Source: Plasmodium coatneyi (lineage: Eukaryota > Apicomplexa > Aconoidasida > Haemosporida > Plasmodiidae). Taken from it: a stretch of DNA of 64,000 nucleotides. The notes beneath the pieces are model-generated. The model ran no database searches. It worked only from the letters and a program-made list of their open reading frames with translations, and was not told the origin of the DNA. Location of the stretch: positions 3,782,001-3,846,000 of the forward strand of contig NC_033567.1 of assembly GCF_001680005.1 (NCBI RefSeq). The letters run 5' to 3'. The translations under genes and the position numbers were made by a program. The number at the start of each line of letters is the position of its first letter. Position 1 is the first letter of the stretch. Shown piece by piece: positions 32,979 through 43,517 of this stretch.

Positions 32979-34901
32979 TCAGTTGAAGATCCACTTTTTG
33001 TAGATCTCGCCCAGCAAATAGGGCTCCAAGGTGAGCCTATTAATCTTCGCCTCGTCGAGCAACTTATTGTTAATAATAAAATCGATGCAAGCTGTGCATA
33101 GCTGTTTGCAACAAATTCTGTAACTCAGAATGAGGATATCCATGACGTTGGACTCGTTTATATGGTGGCTGATGGCGCTCTCACATAACTGCATTAGTCT
33201 GAAAATGCTATAACGGTAGGCAGCCAAGACGATGAGAACGTACGTATCAAGGGAGTATGACATGGCTAGCTCATCGGTGTATAGGTAATTTACAATTATT
33301 AGGAAGATATCGTGATCTATGTCATAAATTGGGATGACCCTCATTTTTTTTATTTTCTCTCCTTTTGCTGTTCCGTCGTTTACTGGTGGGATGTTCTTCT
33401 GTATGCGGTAGTCTTGTTCCCCTTCTGTGGGGGATATTCCGTTTGATGATCCCCCCGTGGATGTAGACAAATTGAGGAGCGTCTTAAAACCAGGGCATCG
33501 CGACAGCAAAATGGAAGAACACCCATAGATGTATTTATTCTGCACGAGAAAAATGACATCTGCGTATCTGTAATTATTGACCATCATTCTGTAATATTCG
33601 ATCAGGGAAGATGGTTCGATGTGGACTTCCTCCAACTTCAAGGCGTACACATCGTTCAGAGAATTCTTTCCATCAAATCCAGCAATGCAGTAAATGACGT
33701 TTTTATAAAAGTGAGTATTCATGCTGCTTCTGTTCGTGAAATTATTACACGTGTGTATTTTATACCATATTCTTTTGTGCAGGTCAAATTTGTATAAATC
33801 ATTTAGCCTTTCACATCTGAGGCCATTATACCCTCCCAAAATGTATATACATTTATTGTGTATAAAGGACCCCATAAAGTACCTAGCCGTGGGGATTGCT
33901 CTATCGGGAGGAGATACACGCGTTTCATTTTTTCCCCTTTGTGAAATTCTACTTACTCGTGGGTCTCCCAACAGTTGGACCTCACCAACTTCGTCTTCCT
34001 CCTCTACGGACGTTGCAGACGTTGCAGACATGGCAAACGTTGCAGTTAATTTGTCCCCCCCAACCATGTTATATTTCATCTCCGTCCAAATGCCCGTCTC
34101 CAAATGGTACTGATAAAAAATGTCTAATCCGTACTCTCCATTGTATCCCCCAAAAATGTAGAAGTAACCGTCGGAGATATGTCCAATGGCACAGGATCTT
34201 GGACTTGGTATTTCACCACTTTGCTTTGTCTGAATCCATTTTTCTTCCTCCAAATGGAATGCATACATTTTGTTATGTACCGACTTGCCGTCGTACCCTC
34301 CGAATAGGTATACAATTCCTTTCCCTTCATCGACAGATAAAGCGAAGCCAAATAACGATGGCGGGGCAAACCTCATGCTCTCCTTCTTCACATTAACAGG
34401 CTGCCACTTTTCTCTCCCAAAATCGTACACATAAAAATCATTCAGCCAAATTTCATTCCCTTGGTATCCTCCAAGTATATACATTTTATCCTTAAATAAA
34501 AAGGCAGGATTATTTTCCCTCTTCGATGGCCCATTTAGGGACTCTATTTTGATCCATTCATTTTCTGCAATATTGTATTTGTAAAAATCGTTCAGTCTCC
34601 TTTCAGATTTGTATCCCCCAAATATGTATATGTGATTTTTATACAATACAGAGGCGGCTCCCGTGCGTCTGGGGAGGCACACATTTTTCTCCTCATTCCA
34701 GTAGCCTGCACTACTTTGCGCTGCCGCCCCATTTGCGTGATTAGAATTACTTCCGTCCATCTTCTTATAATTTGTCTTTGCGCTGTTTGGTGGCCCATTT
34801 AATTTATTCCATGTTAGTACTTTCCTGCTTTCGTTTTTGCCTGTGCGGATGCTTGGGCATTCTTTGCCCTTCGGGTTGGCTTTCCCCGGGGGGAGACTCA
34901 T
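32979..34901 (-). CDS. Kelch-repeat protein with C-terminal BTB domain
   Basis: Probably an adaptor, for example a substrate receptor of a cullin-3 ubiquitin ligase. 640 residues from ATG 34901; the frame is open 40 codons further without ATG. Six kelch repeats, about residues 80-420, each with an F-G-G-Y, L-G-G-Y or A-G-F-D core and a Tyr/Trp pair (I-Y-I-F-G-G-Y ... W-I-K-I; M-Y-I-L-G-G-Y; V-Y-L-F-G-G-Y; F-Y-I-F-G-G-Y; I-Y-I-L-G-G-Y; I-Y-C-I-A-G-F-D), enough for one propeller. A low-complexity insert with A-T-S-A-T-S and acidic residues separates repeats 4 and 5. A BTB/POZ fold follows at about 440-600 (Y-A-D-V-I-F-L-V ... I-I-V-N-Y-L-Y-T-D), as in LZTR1-like kelch-BTB proteins. This is not K13: there the BTB precedes the propeller. 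Confidence 0.92.
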   Translation of the reverse strand: MSLPPGKANPKGKECPSIRTGKNESRKVLTWNKLNGPPNSAKTNYKKMDGSNSNHANGAAAQSSAGYWNEEKNVCLPRRTGAASVLYKNHIYIFGGYKSERRLNDFYKYNIAENEWIKIESLNGPSKRENNPAFLFKDKMYILGGYQGNEIWLNDFYVYDFGREKWQPVNVKKESMRFAPPSLFGFALSVDEGKGIVYLFGGYDGKSVHNKMYAFHLEEEKWIQTKQSGEIPSPRSCAIGHISDGYFYIFGGYNGEYGLDIFYQYHLETGIWTEMKYNMVGGDKLTATFAMSATSATSVEEEDEVGEVQLLGDPRVSRISQRGKNETRVSPPDRAIPTARYFMGSFIHNKCIYILGGYNGLRCERLNDLYKFDLHKRIWYKIHTCNNFTNRSSMNTHFYKNVIYCIAGFDGKNSLNDVYALKLEEVHIEPSSLIEYYRMMVNNYRYADVIFLVQNKYIYGCSSILLSRCPGFKTLLNLSTSTGGSSNGISPTEGEQDYRIQKNIPPVNDGTAKGEKIKKMRVIPIYDIDHDIFLIIVNYLYTDELAMSYSLDTYVLIVLAAYRYSIFRLMQLCESAISHHINESNVMDILILSYRICCKQLCTACIDFIINNKLLDEAKINRLTLEPYLLGEIYKKWIFN

Positions 34902-36196
34902 TGTGGGGTTCGTTGCCTCGATCCGGGGGACGTTAAGACTATTCACAAGCGGAAGCGATAAAGAGACGCCCCTAACACCAACTGGTGGTTCACAACTCGC
35001 AGATGAAAAAGAAGCACACAAGTAGATCTACACAAAGGAAAGCGAACCTTTTGGGGGTAGTCTCACGAGACAAATGCGATTTATACCCAGCACCTGCAAC
35101 CAGGGGAGGTACCACCTTCGTGTGAACAGCGACCTAAGTAGCAATAACAAAGTAACAACCAATGCAGAACGGTTACTATATTTTAAAGCGCCACGTGATC
35201 TGATAAGTGGAAAATTTTTTTTTTTTTTTCTCTCACGTTTGCTGTGTTCCCTCGTACTGCTCTTTTGCAATTTTGCAAATTTGCCGAGTTGGGAAAAGTT
35301 GCTTATTTTGCACCACCGACAGTATCCGCCTTTTTTTTCCCCCCAAAATGCTGCAACCAAGTGGAAAAAAATTACAACTGCTGGAGGTGGACCAGCATCT
35401 TACTCATATATACACTTCCTCTTTGCGATCACCGTCATGAAGAGAAAAAAAAAAAAAAAAAAAAAATTATCCCTCATTGTCTTTACCTTGTAAAAATTAA
35501 AAAATTGTACAACCAACCAGGGGCAACAATAAGAACAAATAGGCGAGTTGATTAAAATGGGAAAATAGGAAAGATACCAAGAAAAAATTTTATGCCATAT
35601 CGTGTCATACGCGAAATTAAGCGGATCTAATTTTATTTTAAAAAAAAAAAAAACGACTAGCCAAATTGGCTGAAATGTTAACAAAAAAAAAAAAAAAAAA
35701 AAATGAAAATAAAAAGGTAGCAGAAATTGTACAAGGAAAAATCTTAAAATGGCTCGAAAAAAAAAAAACGCCGGTGTAGGTTTTTACACAAATGTACATA
35801 ATTCGGGGGGGATGTAACGTATACCACAAATTAAGGGTTATTCGGTTAATTATTGAAGGGGGTATCAAAACGCAAACAAACATATTGAACAGATTTAATT
35901 AAAAGTATTCAAACATATTACACAGGAATCAAATGGGACAAAGGTGCGCAAGGCGGCTTCTTGCACAACCCGCGTAGGTTGTTAAATGTGCCCAGGTGGG
36001 GAAAAAATATATAAAAAAAAAATATATAAACAGCTAAAATTGCGCTTTTGCATACGGGACACAACACAGGAAAAAGTATACAGACCAAAAAAAAGGCGGA
36101 TGATACTGCCAGCGTTCCGCTCGTGCAGTCTAGCATGGGCATAAATGTGGGAAAGACCCGTCATTGACATGCACACTGCAAACCCGCACATCGAGA
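34902..36196. other. Kelch-BTB promoter region / FCP 3' region
   Basis: Non-coding 1.3 kb. Poly(A) at about 35448-35466, 35640-35653 and 35684-35703, and paired AAATATATAAA words near 36005-36030. No supported gene. Confidence 0.5.
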
Positions 36197-37168
36197 TTAC
36201 ATTATCGAGCAAACCCTCCTCTGGCAGTAGTTGCAGCAGTTCTCGTCCTCCGGGTCATCCGAGGGCCCGTGTGCAATAGTGTACGATACGCTCATCTCGT
36301 TCTGCGGGAACCTGTAGGAATTCATCCTGTAGGACTGAGTGCTACTATTGGTAAAGGAATAATTGCTGGACTGATCGGTATAGTATTTCTTCTTCTCTAA
36401 TTCAAGTTGGTTACACCTTATAATTAGTTTCTCCACCTGCTTTTTATACGAATGGATAATGCCTTCCGATTCTTCCTTCACTAAGGTCAGTTCGTTTTTT
36501 TCCTTAACAAGATTTTTTATGTTCATATTTTTCTGTTGAATCTCATAATTTCTTAAGTGCAAAATTTTGTTAAGTTCTGTTTTTTGTTCCTTTTCCCTTT
36601 TTAGTTCTTCTAATTCCTTCTTCTGATTTTCAATAATGGAGTCATAGTTCCTTATTTTGTCATTCAAATCTTTCAATCCTTTTTCTCCCCTGTTCAACAA
36701 GGACATGACGTCATTCGAGCCGTCTGCATGGTCACTATTGTTTAAAATTTCGCTGTCAAATTCGAGTAAGAAAGTTTTAAATCTCTCTACGATGGCCATT
36801 TTTTCACTTAGGGCTTTCTTCAAATCTTGATTTATTTGTTTTCTCGCTCCTAAATCTTCTTGCAGTAGTAACGTTTGGGGAGAAGACCTCTCCACAAAAC
36901 ACCTGTCACATACTCGAACCTTCTCTGCATAGCTGTATTCACTTATTTTTATTTTATTGTCTGAACAGTTGGAACAAAATACATTTCCACAAGCTCTGCA
37001 ATGATGTTTCCTCACCCTTACGTTAAAAAGGGCATTGCAGCTGTAGCAGTTTGTTACCTCCTCATCAGGGACCCATAAACATTTTTTGTCATTTTCATTT
37101 TTGTCTGCATCCCCCATGGGAGATGCTGACTTGTTCAGGTAAAAATCGTTTTCTGTGTAATGGCCCAT
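36197..37168 (-). CDS. FCP: FYVE and coiled-coil domain protein FCP
   Basis: Phosphatidylinositol-3-phosphate effector, reported at the food vacuole in P. falciparum. 323 residues, single exon, ATG 37168. The FYVE finger spans about 31-95: W-V-P-D at 32-35, eight zinc cysteines (41, 44, 57, 60, 65, 68, 87, 90), the R-K-H-H-C-R-A-C-G basic patch at 53-61 and R-V-C-D-R-C at 85-90. A long coiled coil covers about 105-270 (leucine/lysine/glutamate heptads). The C-terminus is N-C-C-N-Y-C-Q-R-R-V-C-S-I-M: the last four residues are a CaaX box ending in Met, which predicts farnesylation, with further cysteines nearby that could be palmitoylated. Membrane binding is thus likely by both lipid headgroup and lipid anchor. 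Confidence 0.94.
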   Translation of the reverse strand: MGHYTENDFYLNKSASPMGDADKNENDKKCLWVPDEEVTNCYSCNALFNVRVRKHHCRACGNVFCSNCSDNKIKISEYSYAEKVRVCDRCFVERSSPQTLLLQEDLGARKQINQDLKKALSEKMAIVERFKTFLLEFDSEILNNSDHADGSNDVMSLLNRGEKGLKDLNDKIRNYDSIIENQKKELEELKREKEQKTELNKILHLRNYEIQQKNMNIKNLVKEKNELTLVKEESEGIIHSYKKQVEKLIIRCNQLELEKKKYYTDQSSNYSFTNSSTQSYRMNSYRFPQNEMSVSYTIAHGPSDDPEDENCCNYCQRRVCSIM

Positions 37169-38836
37169 ATATTATTTTGGCTAGTTTTTTTTTTTTTTTT
37201 TTTTTTTTTTTCAGCAAGGTGGTCAGGCGATTTTAACATGAATGAAGTTTGAACAGGGGGGTGGTGGGGGAATTAATGGCGATATGAAAAGTTATTTGCC
37301 AAAGTGGGGAAATGTCAAATTGTACAGATAAACATATGCTCCGATGGACTGCGCATATTATTTGTTACGTCTCACCAGGCAGTCCGCCGAGCTACTCAAC
37401 GCTACCCCGCCGTGGAGAAGCAAAGTGTAGATTTACGATCGCATATATAGAGGCATCTAAACACGCTTATGTAGGCTTCATTTACGCTTACATATGTGAC
37501 GCGGTTTGGCCTCAACCAGCGCGAGCGCGCCAACTACCAAAAGAAAAGTTTTAAACGAAAAATTTGAAAAAATTAAGAATCAAAGCGCAGTCACTTTTTC
37601 GTAAAAATGCTGGCTCGCTTTTCCTGTTCGACTTTTTCGGAAAGATTTCATAATTGCAAATTTTGTGCGCTCTTTTATTTATTTTTTTCATCCACGTGGA
37701 GGGGCATTTGACACGTAATTTGAGACGTGGCCTGTACATAGGCGCCTATATTATATAGAACAATATATGCTGAATTTACGCACAACACTGTGGTGCCACG
37801 AAGTTTAAAAAATAATGTTATTATTTTGTGCGTCAAGGTGAAGCATCCGAAGTGGTAAAAAATTTTTTTTTTTTTTTTTTTTTTTGCTGCACTGCACACA
37901 AATTAGTTAATAAGAGAAAACTTATGCATCATTGCATGTTGCTTCTTTGGGGGCCTAATGCTTGTAAACGAATTTAAACGAGAACTAAGCTCGCAACTTT
38001 TCAGCTCTTTTCTGTTGGAAAAAAATGCATAGAACGGTTTTTCCCACAAGTGAATGTATAAATTACCCGTTTCGTATATTCTTTAAAATTATTTCAAATT
38101 GGAAAAAGGCGCAAAATGATTTTTTTTTTTTTTTTGCAACTTCACCTTCGTTGCGTAAAATTCACGTCGCGCAAGTGATGTTTGTGCGTCAGGCAGAACA
38201 AATAAAACGAATCGAACACCTGTCCGTGGTTGCTACTGTTATTAGCTTATTTACGCAGTTCATCCTTTTGGAAGTTTTTATAAGCTGGCTTAAGTTCCCC
38301 CAATTGGTATAAAAGCGTTGCTCTCAATAGGATTGCTTAACCATGTGACAGAGCAGCGAACTTTGCTTTCCTTCCTGCCACTTACTATCATGCCAGTTGG
38401 CGCATGTGTGCGAAGCAGCGGAAAAAAGGGGTCTCAAAAATGTGAGAATAGTAAGAGACGTGGGCAGACGAATGAAGGGGATAGAAGGATGAACACCCAC
38501 AATCGCGCAATAGTGCAGTCGTGCAGTCGTGCAGTTGCGCATGCGTGGAGGACTGTTGGTTTTTCCCCTGGCGAGACCACCATAAAGGCTTTATCACCCC
38601 CTTTGGGGGGAGCAAATCCATCTGCATTAATAGTGCGGTGATCGGCCTGGCTGCCCTGGAGAGCATTTCCGTTCTGTTCACAAGGGAACTCACAGATTTG
38701 TCTTCCCCCATTTAGTCGCATCACCAAATTTGATACAACAAAATGATAGAAGACCCGTTTTATATTCCGTTCGGGCAATCGCGCAGCTCCTACACTTATT
38801 TGTTCATGCTAACGTTCCCTTTTTCGCTTTCTCTGC
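37169..38836. other. FCP promoter region / 3' of the 286-residue gene
   Basis: Non-coding 1.67 kb. Poly(T) at about 37183-37211 directly before FCP, 37862-37885 and 38119-38135, plus an 8-base triplication at 38513-38536. Frames across it have no gene-like composition. Confidence 0.5.
38513..38536. repeat. GTGCAGTC tandem triplication
   Basis: GTGCAGTC, GTGCAGTC, GTGCAGTT in direct tandem, followed by GCGCATGCG. Each unit contains the GTGCA word recognised by some ApiAP2 factors. About 1.35 kb upstream of FCP; function unknown. Confidence 0.7.
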
Positions 38837-39697
38837 TCATTCGCCAAATATACGCAAAGTGGGTCGTTGTGCACATTCCTGCAGAGTTGGGTACCCATGA
38901 GAGAGCAGGTCATTCATAAGGGCACAGAATTTTTCTATCAGTTTTTCAATAACTTTTTCTACCATGGGTGGGGTAGTGACATGATAACGTGAACCCTGTC
39001 TTAACTTTCTCCTGTTGGATTCACTACTCCGTTTTTGTTCACTTGGAGGCCGTAGCAAGTCGGCGTCAATTTCTATGTCCGTCACGATGTAGACTGATTG
39101 GTGATCTCCTGAGGAGGAGGAACAAATTCGGGTGGAGGCTGGAGTTTCTCTTTCCACAAAATGGACATCCACGAAGCAGCCGCCAATTTGCCTACCTCCA
39201 GTTGGCATACCTTCCCCGCCGTTTATGTTAAACTTGATATGATAAAAATCCAAAGTTTGGATAACTGCATTTGTGGATAGTTGTTTTAAGTAATGAGCTC
39301 TCTCTTCCAACTCTTTTTCTTTCCACCGAAAAATAAAAGAAACAAATAACTTTCCTTTTTCTGACAAGTGCAGAATGTTTGCCTTCCTTTGTCTATCGTT
39401 TGCTTTCGTTTTTTTCGTCTGGAAGTTACTGCTAAGTATGACCACATGGTGACTATCCTTTAATTTTTTCTCTCCAACAATCGATTGGATATTTTTTTCA
39501 CTGCATAATCGATTGTAGTGAAATCTGTGTGCATTAATCGCGGGGTATATTTTTTCGTACAGCAATTTTTCCCTTTCCATTTTGGAAAAAAGGGGAATTT
39601 CTTTTTTTTTAAAAGTAGCTTTATTTGCAAGGGTCAGGATGAGTAAAGTGGGAAGGTATATATACTGCTGTGTTTGTCCAGAGTTACTACGTGACAT
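38837..39697 (-). CDS. Unknown protein, up to 286 residues
   Basis: I recognise no family. The first ATG (39697) gives a mildly hydrophobic leader (Y-L-P-T-L-L-I-L-T-L-A); an internal ATG at 39580 (M-E-R-E-K-L-L-Y-E-K-I-Y) would give 247 residues and begins in more gene-like sequence, so the leader may be 5' UTR read-through or a targeting signal. Residues 40-160 alternate charged helices and beta strands (H-H-V-V-I-L-S-S-N-F; K-L-F-V-S-F-I-F-R-W-K-E-K). A mid insert, about 160-235, is low-complexity. The end, 240-275, is helical (M-V-E-K-V-I-E-K-L-I-E-K-F-C). Faces the plus-strand four-membrane-segment gene head to head. Confidence 0.7.
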   Translation of the reverse strand: MSRSNSGQTQQYIYLPTLLILTLANKATFKKKEIPLFSKMEREKLLYEKIYPAINAHRFHYNRLCSEKNIQSIVGEKKLKDSHHVVILSSNFQTKKTKANDRQRKANILHLSEKGKLFVSFIFRWKEKELEERAHYLKQLSTNAVIQTLDFYHIKFNINGGEGMPTGGRQIGGCFVDVHFVERETPASTRICSSSSGDHQSVYIVTDIEIDADLLRPPSEQKRSSESNRRKLRQGSRYHVTTPPMVEKVIEKLIEKFCALMNDLLSHGYPTLQECAQRPTLRIFGE

Positions 39698-41019
39698 GTG
39701 TGCGGGGGTTATCCATGCGGGTGGAGGAGAAGTGGTACCTTGGCTAGCCTCCCTACCTGTGGACGAACATATTATTCTTTCTCCTATGTGTAGCGAAAAA
39801 TTAGCGTAAATCTTTTGATTCCTGTTTAGCTGCTTAAAATTGGAAAAGTGCCCGCAAGTTAATTTTTTCCTATTTCACGTGCGGATGCTTCTCTCACGAG
39901 CTGTGTGACAGCAACGCTGTGTGCACATCCATTTGTAAAAAAATAACTCACCGTTTTTTGTTGCCATTCGAGCTACCGCTGTAAGAACTATGAATGTGTG
40001 ATCATCTTAATTTTTTGCGTTCCACAATTCCGCGCCCCGCTGTCCTAACGGTCGGTAAAGAAATACTGGTCGCCCAACGCTCACAAAAAATAAAATGATC
40101 ACGCGAAGTTGCACTTTCGTTGAATTTTTTTTTTTTTTTTTTTCTCCATGAGGAGTTGTTGAAGTGTGTTTGGGAATATGTGCATGTAGGAAGCACTTTT
40201 TTTTCCCCCCCCGGGCGGCTGGCAAAATAGTTGCGAACAAATGGACGGCGTTGCACTTGGAAGCAGATTTTTTTTTTTTTTCACGGACGGACAGATGAGA
40301 CAGGTCATTTGTAATGTGCCCAAGTGGGGGAAATGCCAGGCAGTTTGTTTCGCGTCGTACATTCGTCTGCTCCCCTAGCTGTTGATTCCTTTTTTCCTTG
40401 CCACATAAAGCGAATTCGAATCTTACCGTGTCAAGTGAAGAAAAAAAATGCAGACAAATGGACAGTGCGACCACATGGCAGACTTTTTTTCATCGTGAAC
40501 TTTGTTCAGGCGCGCACAACAGAACTGTTTCGTAGGAAAAAAAATAGAAATTACTCATTCGGTTGGAATAGCAAAAAAATACAACCCGTTGGTGTTTCCT
40601 CGCGCATGGACCAACGGGAGGAAGACGCCAAGGGAGGAGAAGGAATGCAAAAGTATTGCCTATCAGAAAAAAAAAAAAAAAAGGTAGCTAAATTATGAAT
40701 ATAGTGCATACATAGTTCTGTTGCGGGAATACCGTGTTGCCAAGAAATGGTTCCAGTGCCTTCCCACCATTTCGCCTGTGGGGTATTATACATAATATGC
40801 ATAATCATATGTGTGTGCACTTTTCTGCAAATCGTTCACTCGTTCCACCACTGCCCGCAGAAAATCTGCCCCGTCTACCCCTTGATTGAGAGAACAATCA
40901 ATAAAAAGCAGCATTAAAAGCAGACTCCCCACACATACACGTGGTGTCCCTTTTGATACATTGAACGTCCCCCCCGCAGCCGTGAAGTGCACATCATAAA
41001 CCCCCACTATGAGGAGAAA
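39698..41019. promoter_or_regulatory. Divergent promoter spacer with a possible hidden exon
   Basis: Upstream of both flanking genes. Poly(T) at about 40125-40143 and 40268-40281. At 40606-40683 an ATG-led reading frame (M-D-Q-R-E-E-D-A-K) ends in a 16-base A run and a GT, and at 40969-40980 lies a strong C-rich acceptor (CCCCCCGCAG) in front of the next gene. These could be its 5' exon and first intron; see findings. Confidence 0.4.
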
Positions 41020-41601
41020 ATGTTCAGGTCACAAGGAATAAAAAGATGGACGATGAAGAGGTTTCTCTGTTTCTCCATAGGGACAGCAACTATTATTTAC
41101 GCCCTACTGCTAATACTGATGTCGATACTTATGTTAACGCACACATCGCATTATAATGAAGCGTTATTCATAGTCATGGCAATTTTAAATTGCATTTGCG
41201 CTGTATTAATATTCATTTCCGTTGCACACAAAAATGCCTTTACAGCGTATATAGCATATAATGTGGTGGTCATAAATTACGTTGTGGAAGCAATAGAGTG
41301 TTTAATATGTCTCTACAATACCTGTACGTCTCATAGCGTCCAGTGGTATTATGACAACTTCGAATGGCACAGAAAAATTATTTTTAATTACCTGATATAT
41401 TATGGCATACTAGAAATGATTGTTCATATTTTTATGTTTATCATGTCCTTCTTCGTTATACAACTGGTTTGGAGTTTTTATCGACTTTTGCAAGTCGGTG
41501 GAAATATTTTTTCCTTCCAGAGGGCCGAAGATATTGAGAAGAGCTTTCATGGCACGTACCACTACACGTATGGAACCATTCCCCCTATGCACCATTACTG
41601 A
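41020..41601 (+). CDS. Conserved Plasmodium membrane protein, four membrane segments
   Basis: 193 residues from ATG 41020 (M-F-R-S-Q-G-I-K-R-W). Four hydrophobic segments: about 15-40 (F-S-I-G-T-A-T-I-I-Y-A-L-L-L-I-L), 47-70, 75-100, and a long one at 118-157 (Y-G-I-L-E-M-I-V-H-I-F-M-F-I-M-S-F-F-V-I). The N-terminus and the tail are polar; the tail is H/Y-rich. No recognised family and no catalytic motif. The frame is open upstream to a C-rich acceptor at 40980 (R-E-V-H-I-I-N-P-H-Y-E-E-K precedes the ATG), so the true protein may start in an upstream exon. I therefore give the shorter, safer start. Confidence 0.75.
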   Translation: MFRSQGIKRWTMKRFLCFSIGTATIIYALLLILMSILMLTHTSHYNEALFIVMAILNCICAVLIFISVAHKNAFTAYIAYNVVVINYVVEAIECLICLYNTCTSHSVQWYYDNFEWHRKIIFNYLIYYGILEMIVHIFMFIMSFFVIQLVWSFYRLLQVGGNIFSFQRAEDIEKSFHGTYHYTYGTIPPMHHY

Positions 41602-43517
41602 TCAGCCTTCCATGGAAGAAGGATGGTTTATCTGTGTGTGTGACGGGGATGCACACAACAATGAAGAGGTACACGTTCATGTTATCTTCCAGACCGACTT
41701 TGTCTTCCCCCATTTGATGCGCATTCCGTGATATGGCTACTCACCGATCTGCACTTCGGGGTATTGTTCCCCGTTTTGCATGTCTCCCTGATTAACTGCA
41801 CGTATTTATTTTAACCTGTGTAGGTCCCGAGGGGCCATTTTTAGCCAATTCATTCTTGCCTTTTTTTTTTTTTTTTTTTTTTGTCCATGCGTGGAGCATG
41901 CATCGGTGTGTGCTTTATAGATTTTGTTTTTGTTTACGTTTTTGATTCTTTTCCGATTTAGCTTTTCCTTTTTTTTTTTTAATTAACGCAACCGAGCCAA
42001 CACCACGACGTTGTCCTTTTTGTCACACCTCCATTTCGAAACCATGGAAGCGACTTATGGGCGTTTGTGGGCACGCACGCTAGACACAAAAATTGACCAG
42101 CCATAATAAACCCACTTAAAAATGACCACGCAAAAATAACAAAAAAATAATTTCTATACGATAATCCCTTCATGCCAACTTATCCAAAAAAAGGCGATTA
42201 TCCGCGTGGAGTCAAGCTATGCAGCGTTTGAAATAATGTTCAGAGGGAAGAACCGCATGGCTCACGGGGAGTTAATGACCAATTCGGTCTATATAACAGG
42301 AACACTTAAAAGTGGCATATCCGAAAAGGGGAGCAAAATGAGCGAACGGAGCTCATCTTCTCCATTAGGCCTGAATACGCATTTACCTGCGTGTCCACGT
42401 TTGTGCTGCTGCTGAAGGTGTGGACGCAATCCCCTTTGATCATTGCTTTTGCACAAATAGACGAAAGGTGAATAAATTGTACTCACAACTCCGCCGATTT
42501 GAAAGGGACTCTCTCTTAAGTGAAGCTGATGCTCACCTTAATAGAGAATACCCGTTATACAATTTTACACATTGATAAAAAAAAAAGACTGATTAAAAAA
42601 ACGGATTAAGAGGAGTGTGCACCCCCCCCGCTTTGCGCCATTTAAAGGACAAACTGGTATCGTTCTCGAATTCGATAAAAATTGCACAATGTATTCAAAC
42701 TATCCTTTGGGAGCTGTTGAAGTTGTTATGGGAGTCCTATTTACAAATGTGTCGAACGGATATGCATAAAAAAAATGTTCTGACTTGTTCAGGTGAAAAT
42801 TGAAGAAAATCGTAAAAAAAAAAAAAAAAAAAAAAATATTTCCTGTACACATGTAAAAAGGTATGGCTTGTTTTTTTGGCAAATTACACAATCCATTTTG
42901 TAACCCTTTTTTGGTGTTATTAAGTAAAACATAATTCCACCCCAAATGGTAGTAAAAAAGGGGGCTAAATATGTACATAAAAAACATTATTGTATATTTT
43001 TGCGCATCAAGTGGTTGAAATTATTGGGAAAAGCTCGCTCGGCATATGTGCGCAAAAATAAATATGCGGCAGAGAATTGTATGGAAATAGTGGAAGCATT
43101 ATTTTTGGTACCATTTATTTTTGCTGGGAATTTTTTTTTTTTTTTTTTTTTTTTTTCTTCCTCCCTCCGTGCACAATTTTTCTTGAGATTTTTTTTTACA
43201 AAACGTGATTAAATGTTAGCAAATATTTTTCCTTACAATTTTTCGCTTAAAAAGTAAAAAGAAAAACGAGTACTTACAAGACTGCAAATCAACTTTTCGT
43301 TCATTTGAAAATTCAGATATTTTACGAAAGAGACTGCGGAAAAAAAAAAAAAAAAGTACGCCTCATTTAGCATATATCAAAAGAGGATTACTTTGACGTT
43401 AAATCACCCATCGTACAGAATAAAGAAGCTCATTTGTTCGTCGAAGCGGTGTATCATATATATACTAGCCGTAACGTTAATTCCTTTTTTTTCTCCCCTT
43501 TTGATGAGCCCTTAAAA
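41602..43517. other. Upstream region of Bax inhibitor 1
   Basis: 1.9 kb without a supported gene. Poly(T) at about 41863-41882 and 43133-43156, poly(A) at about 42814-42837, AT-rich up to the BI-1 start. A 69-codon frame at 42206-42415 starts without support and was not called. Confidence 0.45.

Noticed and set aside
32979..34901. Kelch13 (artemisinin-resistance locus) as identity of the kelch protein
   Set aside because: K13 has its BTB domain before the propeller; here the propeller comes first and the BTB is C-terminal.
42206..42415. 69-codon plus-strand frame in the BI-1 upstream region
   Set aside because: Starts without a credible ATG context, no splice partner in frame, no family resemblance.
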